Shown: in pieces, positions 48,401 to 61,200 of the stretch | Layout: every line of letters begins with the position of its first letter | Numbering within the stretch: the first letter of the stretch is position 1 | Notes under the pieces: model-generated | Databases searched by the model: none | The model's input: only the letters and a program-made list of their open reading frames with translations | Told to the model about the DNA's origin: nothing | Translations under genes and position numbers: made by a program | Assembly (NCBI RefSeq): GCF_011075055.1 | Contig: NC_058139.1 | Location: 12,421,584 to 12,485,583 of the forward strand | DNA length: 64,000 nucleotides | Origin: Mangifera indica | Lineage: Eukaryota > Streptophyta > Magnoliopsida > Sapindales > Anacardiaceae | Direction of reading: 5' to 3'

Positions 48401-51400
48401 CAAAGTTCACAGTCAAAAGCATAAGCTTTGTCCTTGGCCCATTCAGAAATAAGATTAATTTCTATAAAAATAACAATAATAGGGCAAGGAAATGTTACCT
48501 ACAACTAGATATTTTAAGCATTTACCATTAAATGTTAAGTTTGTATAAGCCTAGTGCTATACTTGTTTAGCTAGCAGAATAAAAAGAAATGATACTATAT
48601 GGTCCCAACTGAGCACACTGGGAGCAGAGTTAATATTTTAACGTAAATGAAAATTACCAATATATATATATATAAAATTTGATAAAACAAGATATTTTAA
48701 ACTATGATTACAATAATTAAATTGTATTTAATCCAAACATTAGTCCATAAGCACTCTCTATACATAAAAAAGTGACAATATTAACCTGCAAACGTCGCAA
48801 TATAGGTTTCTGCCATTTTTCTCTCTGCCCAAAAAACAGAAAAAGAGCAAAAATCAAAACATGTACAAGTATTTGTAATACAGTATGAGCAATTTGTTGA
48901 CTTCAGTGGGATGAATATTCATCAGTTGATCAATCTAAGTCTCATAGTGTAAATTTATGTATGTCATCTCTTACTAGTCAAAGCCTATACAACTAGAAAG
49001 GAGAATTAAATGATTTCGTTGTTATTATATGTATTTCTTATTTCTTCTTATGATAAGATCATCTTGGAATTCTTGATGCTCATCACACATGAAAGTATTA
49101 TACTAGTGCAATTGCATGTACAGTTACTACTATTTTTAGCATATTTTATATATATTAAAATTCAGGCCTCATTAAATTATTTTAATAATACCTCCTCCAA
49201 AAAGATGAAACTAACAACAGCATAATGTCAAAATTTTCCATCAGAACTTTGCCATTCCTGAGCTCATGATTGCTAAAGCCTTCTAAGCATGATAATTAAA
49301 CCATACCTTGTCTTTCCAATAATTATACACAGACTGGATGACTGCATATCTGATGGTCTGAGCTTGTAGTGCCTATCATTGAAAACGGATAAAGAAGTTG
49401 AAATTACTAAAAAATATATAGTATCTTCATCAAATGATTCAACAAAGCAGCATACTAATGATAAACATCAAAATGCAGGCACAATTGAGTATTCAAAATG
49501 TTGTAAAGGAAAATTGGTATTCTATTGCATCAAAAGTTCAAAATCTGATACATCATAAGTTCAAAACTGATGCACCATAAGTTCAAATAGAGAAGCAATA
49601 TGCTCAACTCAAAAATTTAAATAACAAAAATAATAAGCAAACACCAAAACTACTAGGCCTACAGTATAACCAATCTTAATCTCTCTTTGAATCTGCTGGT
49701 AGTGAAAACGTGATAATATGGCATGCCCAAAAATGTGTAGACAACAGTCAAATATCATGATACTGAATGAGAGACTCACTGATAACACAGTTTACATATG
49801 TCCATCTTTTACTATTTCTTTTCTCTTTATTTTTATTTTTTATTTTTTGGTTGAAGAAATTGTCCAGCATAAACACCCATGTATTTTTAAGTTAACCAGC
49901 AAATATATCCAGCCATAAGGAAGTTACCAAGTTACCATGTGTGGATATGAGAAGTACATGTACCATGTCTATTTCTGAATGTCAAGAAGTAGAAGCAAGA
50001 AATGGAATTCACAATCACTAAAAGTTTATATGCTGTTCCTTAAATCTGTATCCATTACTTCTCAACATTAAGTTATGAAAACATAATCTAATAACCAGTA
50101 TCAAAATGTCCTGTATGTACTTTAGTTTATGTATTGTAGGCTTCTAAATTAAAATGCAACATGGGACAACCATAGAAAAAGACTTATATAAAAATCAGTT
50201 AAAAGAGTGAGACATCCCTCCCCTGAAAAACAAACCTGTAATAAATCAATGACTTTTTACTTTTGTACCTTGGCAGCCACTTTTGGAGTCCCAAACTATC
50301 TCAAAAGCAAGAAACAACACTGATTTTAAAAAGCCACAATGCTAAGGGTAAAATTCTAAACGTCACTGTTAAAATTCATAAGGGACCAACAAGTTTTTCA
50401 TGTTGTGTTGGTTACTAATAGTGGCAGAGATCAAAGAATTCACTGATTTTATGGGGCTGCTCAATAAGCTTCCATTTATTATTTGAGAGGGAGACAAGAA
50501 AATGGAAGCTTCACTTGATGTGAAGAAAATCCTCCAGTTGAGTTCAAACGAATGGGAAGGCAAAAATTCTTCCAAGAATTCCAGGGCCTGAACAAACGTT
50601 CAAGGAAAATTTAATCCACTAGACACTATTCAATTAAAGTAGCATCAAATATAACAACACTAAAGTTATGTGCAAAATGATTCATAGTCCTCTGACTATT
50701 AGTTTCTGCATTGTCCAATGGCTTTTTTCTGACTGGCAAAAATTTGCAGAGAAACCAATCTTCCACATGTTACATCTAGATCTTGCTTGGATTTACTCAT
50801 AGAGAATTTCTCTTTCTTGGAAAAGGAAATAAGGCCAAGACTCTCAAAGAATGCCTTTCTTTATTCTTGGTGATTTGGGGTTAAAGAAATAAAAGAATTA
50901 TCGAAGACTCAGGATGAGAAATTAGTGATTCCTAGATAGATTGGTTATTTTTGTTGTAATGGATACCATATCAACTGCTTGCTTTTTGCAAGTGGATACC
51001 ATATCAAAATATACCTTTATGTTTCCAATAAGAAAAAAAAACATGCATAGAGTTTATTTCCTAGTTTAAATTTAGATATCTTTCAAGGAGCAACAAGAAT
51101 TTTTGCCTTTTATTAAATGCAGAACTGAGGATGCACTATCACTCAATCTATTCAAGGTTAGCACTGTGACACAAGTAATCAATTCATTTATATATATGAA
51201 TCAACAATTTCATAAGTAATGCACAAAGTGAGAGTGAGTGACAGCCAGAACTGAAATCGATAAGAATCCGAACAATGCAAACAAAGTTTCACCTCAATAG
51301 CAACATTTAACGGTAGAAGTACAGGAATGGGTGAGCCAAGAGTAGGTGTTATAAGTCCAGCTCTTTCACGAGCTTTATGGTCCAACACCTCGAACTTAAA

Positions 51401-52216
51401 AAGAAGAATCTCAAATCTGCAGTTCATTTATAAAACAAGAAAAGAACATCCTATATAATGGGCCAAATGAAAACAAATAAGCTTTTCAAGATCATTTTTT
51501 AACACACTGCATCAGAGTGCATAAATTACAACTACTTTAATATCCCTCATAAAATCATAATAAGAAAAAGATACAAGACAAATATCATGAATTACTTTTC
51601 AGGTAAAAGAATTTTTCGGTCTTTATTGAATTCATGGAGCCAATCTTCATCCTCATTGTCTAAGTCATATTCAACAAACTCCCCAATCTCAGCCCGAGCT
51701 GCCAATGCCAATAATTGAAACTGAAGAATGTAAGTTATGTTTATCTAAATAATCCTGAAAGATAATTGAAAATCAACATCAACAGACCTCCTCTTGCGCG
51801 CAAATATGAATTAGGCTGAGTGAATGTCTGAGAATAGTCTCGCTCATAAGTATCAACTACCACAAACTGAGGCGTGGGTATTTCAGATGCTGTTTTCTTG
51901 GCAGTGGCATGATGCACCTGGAAGATATAATAAACCAATAATGAAAACAACAAAACGGCACATTGTTAGGTTCTAGTCCTCGCATGTTAATGAGTACCTC
52001 TGGGGTGTCATGCTCTGCCAAAGAAGAGTTGAGGCGGAGAAGGTGAGAATTGCGCGTGGCGGTTGCAGAAGTACTATTGGTATTGCCACTTGTACAGGTA
52101 CTTGTAGGAGGAGGTGTAGTATCATTGTTGTCGTCTTCAAAATCTTTAAACGATTTGACAACGGGCAGTTTCTTGTGTATGTCTAGAGGCCGTGGCCGAA
52201 TTGATAGCCTACTCAT
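45452..52216 (-). CDS. Enhancer of polycomb-like protein (EPL1/EPC1-like), 475 aa
   Basis: Twelve exons: 51998-52216, 51788-51917, 51596-51698, 51293-51416, 49307-49372, 48786-48824, 48108-48188, 47931-47978, 46802-46852, 46619-46687, 45918-46163 and 45452-45703. All introns are GT-AG and the joined frame is open. The EPcA domain opens with MSRLSIRPRPLDIHKKLPVV. It continues through SEIPTPQFVVVDTYERDY, YLRARGARAEIGEFVEYDLD, NEDEDWLHEFN and EVLDHKARERAG. Then come PPPPVNDTNPYNVFRPREK, a coiled-coil-like basic stretch (QRRENNVQ..REEKKRDILE), SSEDEFVDSDD and the conserved C-terminus (KFHGRIGRGGRIVFDRWNPL). In yeast and animals EPC/EPL1 scaffolds the catalytic core of the NuA4/TIP60 histone acetyltransferase; Arabidopsis has two such proteins. 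A Ser/Thr/Asn-rich insert at residues about 33-55 looks lineage-specific. The ATG at 52216 opens the conserved start. Confidence 0.95.
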
Positions 52217-52830
52217 TCTTAACTTAAATTATTCTGTCTCATTTGATTTTAATTTCATAGACTCAAAGAGTCAAAACAAGCACAATCCTACTACACCATT
52301 AAATAGACAACAAGAAGAACAAAATACAAATAAGAGAAAAAATTTGAAATAATACAGTCGAATCCTGTTAACTTATAAAAAATTGGTTTCATTCTACTAA
52401 TCCACAATTCAACCTAATGCTTACATTACAACTAACCTAAGTCATCTTATCTGAAAATTTGCACTATCCTACAATTGGGTTTTTAAAATTCCAGCATTTG
52501 AACCCCAACTCTGCCTTTTAATGAATCACATGTCTTCACAAAAAGCTGCCCCACAAAATTAACCAATAAGGAGATTCAATTTACTATAGTTTTAATGAGC
52601 TTTTTCGACATTATAAAATAGTCAAATTTCCATAAATCAGATTCAAAATATAACAGAGAAAGACTTGCCCGGGATTGTGGAATGGCTCGACCCCGACACT
52701 GGCACTAACGTTTTGGGTACGGTAAGCTCTTTAATACTGAGAATTTAGAGGAGAATTATGCTGATTGAACGTGTTGGGCTTAGAGTTGGCACCTGCAATG
52801 AAAATTAGGGTTTCTGCATTTAAGCTTTAA
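52217..52830 (-). promoter_or_regulatory. EPC1-like gene 5' region with a local GC-rich patch
   Basis: Bases 52660-52735 are far richer in GC than the surroundings (CCCGGG, GGCTCGACCCCGACAC). They probably mark the transcription start and 5' UTR. On the minus strand CCCGG|GCAAGT could be a GC-type donor, with GAGACAG near 52232 as acceptor. This would place an intron of about 430 bases in the 5' UTR. That reading is speculative; a single unspliced leader is equally possible. Confidence 0.35.
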
Positions 52831-54019
52831 TTTTGTTTTTCTTTAGGTTTTATTGTTTTATTATTTTTTTATTTGTAATTTTTTTAAAAACTATTAAATT
52901 ATTTACAAAACTCGGAATAAATTATTACCTTATTTTATAAAAATAATATGTACATGTAAGTATTATATTTGATTGAATATAATAAAAACATACTAAAATA
53001 TTAATTTATTTAATTGAGTATTATTATTGTAAAACATTTTTTATAGTTCTCATTATATTAATTAAAAATTAAAGTATTTTTATTTTAAAAAATTAATAAG
53101 TAATGATAAAATTATAAAAAATCAAGATTATCGAAATAATCTTTTGATACTTAAAAATAAGTGATAATTAGATTATTTTTTATATTACTTATTATATTAT
53201 TATTCATAATAAAATATTATTAGACAAATCAAACAAAATAATATTAGTATTGAACTAAGCGAACTAAGTGGGTATATGGCGTTAACCAACACAATTATAC
53301 AAATATAGCAAATAAGATGAGATAATATCCTTTATATCTTCATTATAAGTTTATGTAAATCTTAACCTCTTTATCTCATTTCCATCAAGAATTTTAACAA
53401 AAATTCACTTGAAAATTTCAAAATTCAGGCAATTTCATTTCAATCCAAGAAAGCTTGCTTTGTTGAATGTGGTTTCTTGTTTTTTTATAACATTATGGCT
53501 TAATTTGAGTTACAAATTGTTAAAAATGATAAGAAATTAAGGGTTTGGAGTTGGCTCTTACTATGTGTAAGTTTAATTTTAATATCGTTCTTTTATTAAT
53601 TTTATTATAATAATTGTGAATTTGAATTAGAAGTATGATACCTAAACTTGTTAATTATGAGTGCCTGTGAATTTGAGTTATAATTTATGCAAAAGGTAAA
53701 GAATTCATGGGTAAAGGCAAGGTATAAGTAATTGTGCTTACTATTTATCGACCTCATTTTTTCATCCATTCTTCATTTTTATTGTGAATTTGACTTACAA
53801 GTATAATTTTCAACCTTGTTTATTAAGATAGTTGTGAATTTGAGTTAGATTTTTTTTTTTTATACAAAATGTGAAGAAATTGTGACACTAACACTCACAA
53901 TATGTCTCAAGGATAAAATAGTATTTTTATAGTTACAGTTTTATTATGTATGAAGTGGCATAGGTTAAGGACTTGAACGAAGAGTTTTAATTGAGTTTTT
54001 ATGCTAATGAATAGTTGTA

Positions 54020-56640
54020 CATAGATGGTGCACATCCGTTTATCTGAATGTCACATCAATAGAATAGATAACGTGCTATGTTAGATATTTTTAAAGGACG
54101 TACGACTATGCATACTTAGGATGCATGCCTGTGTAGCCCATTATAGAAAAAGTCTTTATGACAAACATGCTATCGCACAAGAGGTGAATCATATCCAATG
54201 TTTTCTAAATAATGTTCTTATCCAAGATTTGATAAAAAGGGAGAAAGAGTCTAAAGAGCTGACATTATATTTTTGCAACAATGTGACAATTTCAACTTTG
54301 AGGAAAGGAGTTTTCTCGTGACAAGTGATCTTAGTTTCAATATTGAATGTAACACTCATAGGTACATCTCAAGGGTATAACGATCAATTTGTATGGTTAT
54401 GATTGATGTATGATTGATTAAATGTGAAATAAAATGTTAAAGTGTGATTTTTAACTAACACATGACCATGCATAAGGAGGCCATGCCCGTGTGCCAATTG
54501 CCACATCTACTAGATAAGTTGAGCATCGCATGAGATTTGAATTAAGTAATACACAGTTGAGTGTGGTGAAGCATATGCCCATATATGATGCTACGTGAAA
54601 ACAATTTATAAAAGTCATGTAACATTGATTTTTGGGCATTTGCCATTCCCAAAATTAGATGCACGAAACCCTAAGAAAAAGATAGTCTAAGAGAGAGATT
54701 GACCGTCTTTGTAGTGTTTATTCCAGTGATGCAGTGAGAAGGAAAGTAGGGAGAAGGAGGTTTGCTGCTCAATTTTGGTTTTGCAATCTTGAAGTTGAGG
54801 TAAGTAGGAACTCTCTTTCCCTCATTTGAGTTGTTGATAACGTTGGATTGAAAGGTCTCATTTCTGCCAAATTTCATGTTTGTATGATTATAGTGTTGGT
54901 AATTAATAAGATAAAGAGTTGTTGTAAATTAGGGATTATCATGTTTTATTGATGAGGTTGATGTATATTTGGCTGAGGATAAACATATGCCTGGGTTTAT
55001 TAGTTAGAATGAATGCCAACTAATGATAAATAAGGAGATTGGATTGTTTTCTTATGTGTGATCTAGCACTTTGAAGTGTTGATGTTTGTTATTATGTTTA
55101 GATGAGATCATACACAGTCACTACATTGATAATTGATTATGTTTGAGAATTGCTTATCATAATGTTTTCGTGTTTGATTTTGCGTTATGTATCAATTAGA
55201 AAAGGTTTTGATGAGAACTTATTAGTAGGGAATTCGTGCAGGCCAAATTAGAGTGTGAAATAGGCCGTTAATCCATTTTCTAGATTCAACACACGGTCAT
55301 GTGGTATGGAACACGCCTATGTGTGCAATACTCAAAATTTAAGTTAAGTTTTTTGGTGATTTGATGACTATTATATGTCATTGACTGTTGAATAGTCAAA
55401 TAGAGAGCGAAGTTCCCCTGTGTATGTCTTATGTATGACTTTGTGTGGGGTGAAATGACTAAATTATCCTTAAGTAAAGTCGTCGAAGTAAGGTTGAATT
55501 AAGAAATATAGTAAGTATAATGAAAGGGCAACACTCGTGTCTAGAGACACACCTTTATGTATGTTTGATTTTATTTACACAAGGAGAGGCCACGAGGAAA
55601 AGAGGTCATGCATGATTTATAAAGTTAACACGCCCATGTTCTTGAAAGAACACACCTGTGTGTCTAGTACAATAGAGACACGCCCTTGAGGGGATAACTG
55701 TGTCTCATGCACAAGGAAGATACATACCTGTGTATCTTAGATAACACACCTATGCATGAATATGGTGTAATAGGTTGATATATTGGTGGGTTAAACTATG
55801 AGATTATTGGGTTTTAGATCTGACTTGTATATGATTATGAATGTCTATACAACAAGAGGTTAGAGTATGCGATGATTTTATAAGGTGAACTTGCAAATCT
55901 TTATCCAATCTTGAGTTATTATGTGTGAATTTGTATGATTTGAATATTGCTTTGTTATAATATGATTGAAGACTTATTTTCTGCTTCTAGGGCCTTTGAA
56001 ATATGATAAAAAGATACAAGAAAACATTAGAAATAGATTGTGTAAGATTTGACAAGAATTAGTAAAAAATAGGGCTGCAAACATGTATGCATGATTGTCC
56101 CAAGGATAGACATGAGCATGACATGCCTATAATTTATAAAAATAACGTTATGTATGGTCGTACATGAAATCTGCACACTTGTACACCTATTAGCCTTAAG
56201 TTTTTCAATGATTAGTGGATGCTCGTACGGAGGATACACAAGTTCATTCATGCCACGTGGATAAGGATGTAGTGGATGACCATACATAGGAGTTATAAGA
56301 TTGTTCATAAGACGAAGTTATGAGATTACCCTTAGAAATTAAGCACGACTATGATGATGATAGTCATGTATGGATAACGGGTGTATGCTCGTGCACTTGA
56401 CCATGCATGCTCATACACCATGTCATACCTAAGGATGTTTATGAAGGGCTAGCCCATGCACAAGGAGATGGATGCATGCCTATGCACTTGAGTCTGCATG
56501 CATGTGCAATAGGTCATGACCAAGACTTCTTGTGAAGTTCAAGCCATGCATAGAAGGAAAGGATGCACAACTATGCATGTGATAGTTCATGTCCGTACAC
56601 TCAACAAAAGGAAGGAAACTTAGTTTAAGCATTGAACATA
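54020..56640. repeat. Field of degenerate CATGC/GTGCATG and ACACGCC words
   Basis: Short words such as ATGCATGCC, CATGCCCGTGTG, ACACGCCCATG, ACACACCTGTGTGTC, GCACTTGAGTCTGCATG and CATGCATAGAAGG recur dozens of times, partly in both orientations, with a loose 30-60 base rhythm. There are no open frames of note. Comparable ACACGCCCGTGT-type phrases occur in non-coding parts of plant Gypsy elements, so retrotransposon origin is my inference. No LTR boundaries were found. Confidence 0.45.
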
Positions 56641-57042
56641 ATTAAGTAATCGTAAGGACATATAGGAGCACTGAAAGCTTCGCTAATTCTTGACAAAATA
56701 TCATCTAATAGCACTCACTGCAAAAATGAATAAAACCTTTGAATACTTCTATTGATTGTCCTCCAACACTTTTTGTTCAATTTTAAAAAAGTTAGATGTC
56801 TCTTCTAGAACTCTAAACCCATTTTTTCACTATATCCCATAAATTATAAGTTTTTAAAAACATTCTCATCTTAGTATATTAATAATTATATTTTTCATTA
56901 ATGAATATTGACATCAAGACTAGGATAGATAGTGACATATCCATCATAGTGATAAATGTATAAATAGTAGTAATTGTTGGTATAATTAATACACCGGAAA
57001 AGTTATTAATAATATTACACGGTTATGAACTAACATATACAT

Positions 57043-57109
57043 ATGGATTTATCTACACCATATTGCACTATATATATATATATATGCAATATGGTGTAGA
57101 TAAATCCAT
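57043..57109. repeat. Perfect 25-bp inverted repeat with (TA)n loop
   Basis: The arm ATGGATTTATCTACACCATA then TTGCA at 57043-57067 is mirrored without mismatch at 57085-57109. The loop is 17 bases of CTATATATA type. The arms are too short for a typical plant miRNA precursor, and the loop sequence suggests a small foldback element or slippage-born palindrome. Confidence 0.85.
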
Positions 57110-58832
57110 AATGTCTGTAAAGCACCATATTATGTATATATTCTAGTCATGCCACTTAATTCAATGGTCACTATTAAATCATTTGCAAGCGTGCCACTAC
57201 TCATGTAGGGACTCCCCACTCCACAAAAACTTACATGGGAAAATAATTATTATATTCAACACGAATATATAAATTGTTTTACCCAAAAAAGCATATACAT
57301 ATACATATATTTAGAAAGAAATTATAATAAAGAAAATATAATCTAGTGATGATCTGCTATTCTAGAATAGTGACGAGATAAAAAGGTTGATGAAATGAAA
57401 ACTACATTTCATATGCAACAACAGAATCATTCTTTTTATTTGGTTATGTTGACTACCACTATAAAGATTGATGTTAATGTTTCATTCAACTTTCATCATT
57501 TCATGTTAATATTTTTTTCTTTCTTCATTGATAACAGTACCTACAACCACATTATATTTATTCATCAGCCTTTTTTTTTTTTCTATTTATTGTCATCCTT
57601 TAATATTAATCCAAAATGCTCCAACAGAAAATATTTGTGTGTATTTTTTGATTCAACAATAATTTAAGAACAATAAGTTTGGTAGGTGAACAGCCCGTTA
57701 GGGATCTTTGTAATCAATTCATTATTTTTCGTTTTACTATATATATCATTTATTGACGTGCAAATATTCAATAACATCTTTATTATATGTTATTAATATA
57801 GTAAATAGTAAGAGTGGATACATCAATTGAAATTTTTCTTTGATGCAACTGCATATAAGCAATATAGTAAATTATGTTTTGTATTTAGAAAACCTTTGAC
57901 ATCAATGCATGGTTATTAGTATTTTATAATATGATATGATATGATACACATAAAAACTGATATATATATATTCTAAGATGTATAAAAAATTATTAATACT
58001 GTAGATATATCATATGATATGATACATATTACTAATATAAATCGATATATTTTTTTAGATAAATGATGACACGATAAAAATGTTTTTGATAAATTCTAGA
58101 TAGCATTTTATTATTATTTAGAAAAAAATATATCCCAAAAGATAATATAATTCATGATATATTATACAAAAAATTAAGTTTGGATAAACGGCATAATAAA
58201 TGATTTGATTATCATACACCAAAGATCTTCCTGTTCGAACATGTCTTAATTAGACACATAAATTAACATAATATTTCAAAACTATACACAAACACACAGA
58301 TATTACTCATCACAAACAGACAAATAAAAGAAACCAAGAGGAGAGCCTTTAGCACTGTTGTTAAAGGTGATGGAGCTGAAAACAGTCCGATGGTCCTTAA
58401 AAAATGCCACTGTTTTTCTACCGACAAAAAAGCAATGGCAAAATTGAACTCAACGAGAAAACTAAAACTTTGCTGGGTTCTGCAATCTCCCACATTATGG
58501 GATTTGTCCTGCAGTTAAAAATCACTGATTTTGGTGAAATTCAAAGATTAAAAACAATAATTTCTCAGAGCCGTCCATCTGTTTCTGGCCAATGACTACA
58601 GTGACAAAATAAAATATTTTCAGAGAATTTTTTCAGGAGCTCAACAGCATCAAAATATATTGTGGCCATTATGAAACCGGATAAGATGTGATGCAACTGG
58701 CAAACTTTTACTTGGATTTTACTTATTGGTTGCTGTGACTATCAACTTCAGTACACACAAAATAATGCAAACATACGCCTCACTATTTTAAAATCGCACT
58801 GCACTGCACTGCACTGTAGTGATTTTATGCAT

Positions 58833-59261
58833 TCAGTACCATGGAAAGTCTTTCTTCCAGTTGACCTCATCGTTGCTGAAGTAAAATCCGTCTTCTTTCA
58901 CCAGCCAAGAGCACTTTCTAAAAGGGTTACACCGACGGCAATCCCTTCGAACTTTAAAAGCGTCGAAACGTTTTCTTTTTTCTTCCCACTTCATGGTGCA
59001 CAAGAAATTTGTAGTGCCCCAGAAGTTGGTTTTGAGTCTCCAGCTGAAATCATCACCTTCTTGGAGCGCACGTCCGCCAAGATCACTGTCCTCGGAGGAG
59101 CACCAAATGACCAGAGGCAATGAGGAGTTGTTGGAGAAGCCATTGATGACACGAACCTCGTATTCTATACCGAAGATGTATTGGTCCGGTTGGATAAAAG
59201 AGATGATAATTATGCCTAAAGCAACGAGAAGTATAAGCAAAATGCTATTGTGAATCTTCAT
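58833..59261 (-). CDS. Plant self-incompatibility S1 family (SPH) secreted protein, 142 aa
   Basis: This is an intronless frame. Residues 1-24 form a signal peptide (MKIHNS then ILLILLVALGIIII). The mature part follows the S1/SPH pattern: EVRVINGFSNNSSLPLVIWC, then SSEDSDLG, FSWRLKTNFWGTTNFLC, FDAFKVRRDC and C..CSWLVKEDGFYF, ending WKKDFPWY. The family core is a beta-sandwich with two disulphides; Cys at 54, 88, 108, 111 and 117 are present here. N44 and N45 are in N-x-S sequons. The founder acts as the female self-incompatibility determinant in poppy. Most other members are of unknown role, often expressed in flowers or seedlings. A TATAAAT at about 59312-59318 lies 50-60 bases upstream of the ATG, close for a TATA box. 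It appears intact and stands alone. Confidence 0.93.
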   Translation of the reverse strand: MKIHNSILLILLVALGIIIISFIQPDQYIFGIEYEVRVINGFSNNSSLPLVIWCSSEDSDLGGRALQEGDDFSWRLKTNFWGTTNFLCTMKWEEKRKRFDAFKVRRDCRRCNPFRKCSWLVKEDGFYFSNDEVNWKKDFPWY

Positions 59262-59714
59262 GCTGTGATTTTGTGGGAAAATGATAGTGTTGTTGATGAG
59301 ATGTTCATGATTTATAATGCAAAATAAGTTTTTTTTTTATTATTATTATTTTTTGGTATGGTTTATTAGGGACCAAATATTGTTAATAGACTTTATATTT
59401 GTATATCCCACGTTTGAAAGATACATTTTCAATTATTAACTCAACCCACTATAAACGTTTAACTATTTATAGCGTCTCACATTGGATGGGAAAATACTGA
59501 CAAATAAATAAAAATGGTCTGGCATTATTGGCTCAAGCAAATTTACCACTTCAATTTTAGCGGCTAGCTTTTTAAACAGATTAAGTTAGTTCCTGCAAAG
59601 TCCAACTTAACTTTAGTGGAAAACATGCAAAAGAGTTCTAATATATGTTAAGGAAACACTTCATATGGGTATATTCTTTCAACTAAGTTCAATATTTTTA
59701 GCTATATTGTTATG
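59262..59714. other. Intergenic spacer
   Basis: It holds the SPH gene promoter (TATAAAT near 59315, poly-A/T run at 59330-59350 on the plus strand) and then sequence without recognisable features, leading into a Copia relic. Confidence 0.5.
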
Positions 59715-60890
59715 TTGATGTTGATTGCGCGAGTTGCTTACAAGACAGGAGATCCACTACCAGTTATTGCTTATTTCTTAGATCAAACTTAACTTAGTGG
59801 TGTTCTAGGAAACAAAAGGTAATGGTATGTCCTTTACAAAGGTAGAGTATCAAGCCTTGACAAAACAACTAAAATTGCTTGGCTTAAAAGCCTATTTTCT
59901 AAACTTGACCTATGATTCTCTTTTTGCCCTATTGTTTAGTGTGCTAATCAAAAAGATGATTCTTTAGCTTCCAATCTTGTTTTCCATGCAAGGACCAAAC
60001 TTTTAGGTATTGAAGTTATTGGCTTAATGGTCTTGAAGGTCCAACCCACATTATTATATAATAATTTAAAATAAAGAGGATGTACAGAAAATTTTACATT
60101 GATATTTTTATTATAAAAAGATATAAATATATTTCTTTTGGGCTTTTAAGTGGGACATAGAGTCGAACCAAGGATTACATATAAGAGAATTTGTTTTTCT
60201 TTCTTACACAAATCAAATAAGGAAAATGTTATATTTTTTTTTATCATTGATTCATTACTAGGTATTATCAAAATTATCAAGGTTTATTTGAGGAAGTATT
60301 TAAAAGGTTATTTCTTTTGTATTGATCTATAATCATAGAGTATCGTAGGGTTTCGATTAGGAAAATAATTTAGATATTTCTCAATTGTTGATTTCAAGTT
60401 TTTAATTTTCTTGAAAGTGATTGTACCTAGTTTTTCTTAATAATGGTTTTAATTCAGAATTAGACCAGTGATTGTTTTTCCTCTACATTGAACGACTTTT
60501 CATGTAAATTATGTGTTTCTGTCTATGGTTGATTTACTTCATTTTTTGTACTTAATTGATGTTTCCTATGATACTGACTTAATTAATTTATACAATTAGA
60601 TTTAGTGTTTGTGGCCCCAATAGATGCTTATTATATTACAGATCAACTTTCCAAAAAACAGTTTGTTGGCCGTTCAATACGTTCCCTCAAAGTTTCAAAA
60701 GGTTGATCTCTTTACAAAACCTTTAGCCATTGCAAGATTTTAATCGTTGAGAGAAGAGTTGTGGGTTCATCTCTTTAAGAAATATTTGGAGCAAACACAA
60801 CAATGCAACTTGTCAAGATAAGACCACAAATAGGCATGATTGCACAAGTCTTTCCTAGCTACTTAATTTAAAGGAGGATGTTGAAATGAA
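59715..60890 (+). mobile_element. Copia (Ty1) retrotransposon 3' relic: RNase H, interrupted
   Basis: The translation gives DVDCASCLQDRRSTTSYCLF, then TKVEYQALTKQLKLLGLKA, SLASNLVFHARTKLLGIE (to about 60020) and, after a gap, VDLFTKPLAIARF..LREELW (about 60700-60765). These are the ordered RNase H and C-terminal motifs of a Copia pol. Frameshifts and stops are frequent. The stretch 60045-60630 does not fit pol and looks like a later AT-rich insertion. A purine-rich AAAGGAGGATGTTGA at about 60870-60884 may be the polypurine tract and start of the 3' LTR. A near copy of it occurs at 60932-60947. Confidence 0.78.
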
Positions 60891-61200
60891 ACATAGATCT
60901 CCTCTCAGAAGCCTTTCTTCGAAACTTAGTTTGAAGGAGTATGTTGACATGAAAGTCTCTCCTCAAGGCTTGGTTTAAGGGTAAAGATGAGCTAAAATAA
61001 ATAACTCCTCCTATATTAGTTATTAATGGAAAATGTTAGGCCTCTCTTTCACTAATATATGGAGAGACTAACATAACAATGATTATAACTTCTGAAATAC
61101 TAAAAATACATAAACTAATTTTTTTGTGATTTTATCTCTATTCTCTCTCTATTCTTTGCCGTTTAAAAAAACAACTAATCTTAATTTATTAGTTATAAAA

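Larger units (their letters stand above)
52831..58832. other. Repeat-derived intergenic spacer
   Basis: 52900-53250 is an AT-rich stretch with ACTCGG..AATAAATTATTACC at one end and TATTATTAGACAAATCAAAC at the other, like the elements near 25890 and 62280. 54000-56640 is listed separately as a degenerate repeat field. 56650-58260 is AT-rich with (TA)n runs, a perfect hairpin and GATATGATATGATAC minirepeats near 57930. No host gene is recognised. Confidence 0.45.

Noticed and set aside
57043..57109. A microRNA precursor
   Set aside because: The stem is perfect but only 25 bp long with a pure TA loop, unlike plant MIRNA foldbacks with longer, bulged stems.
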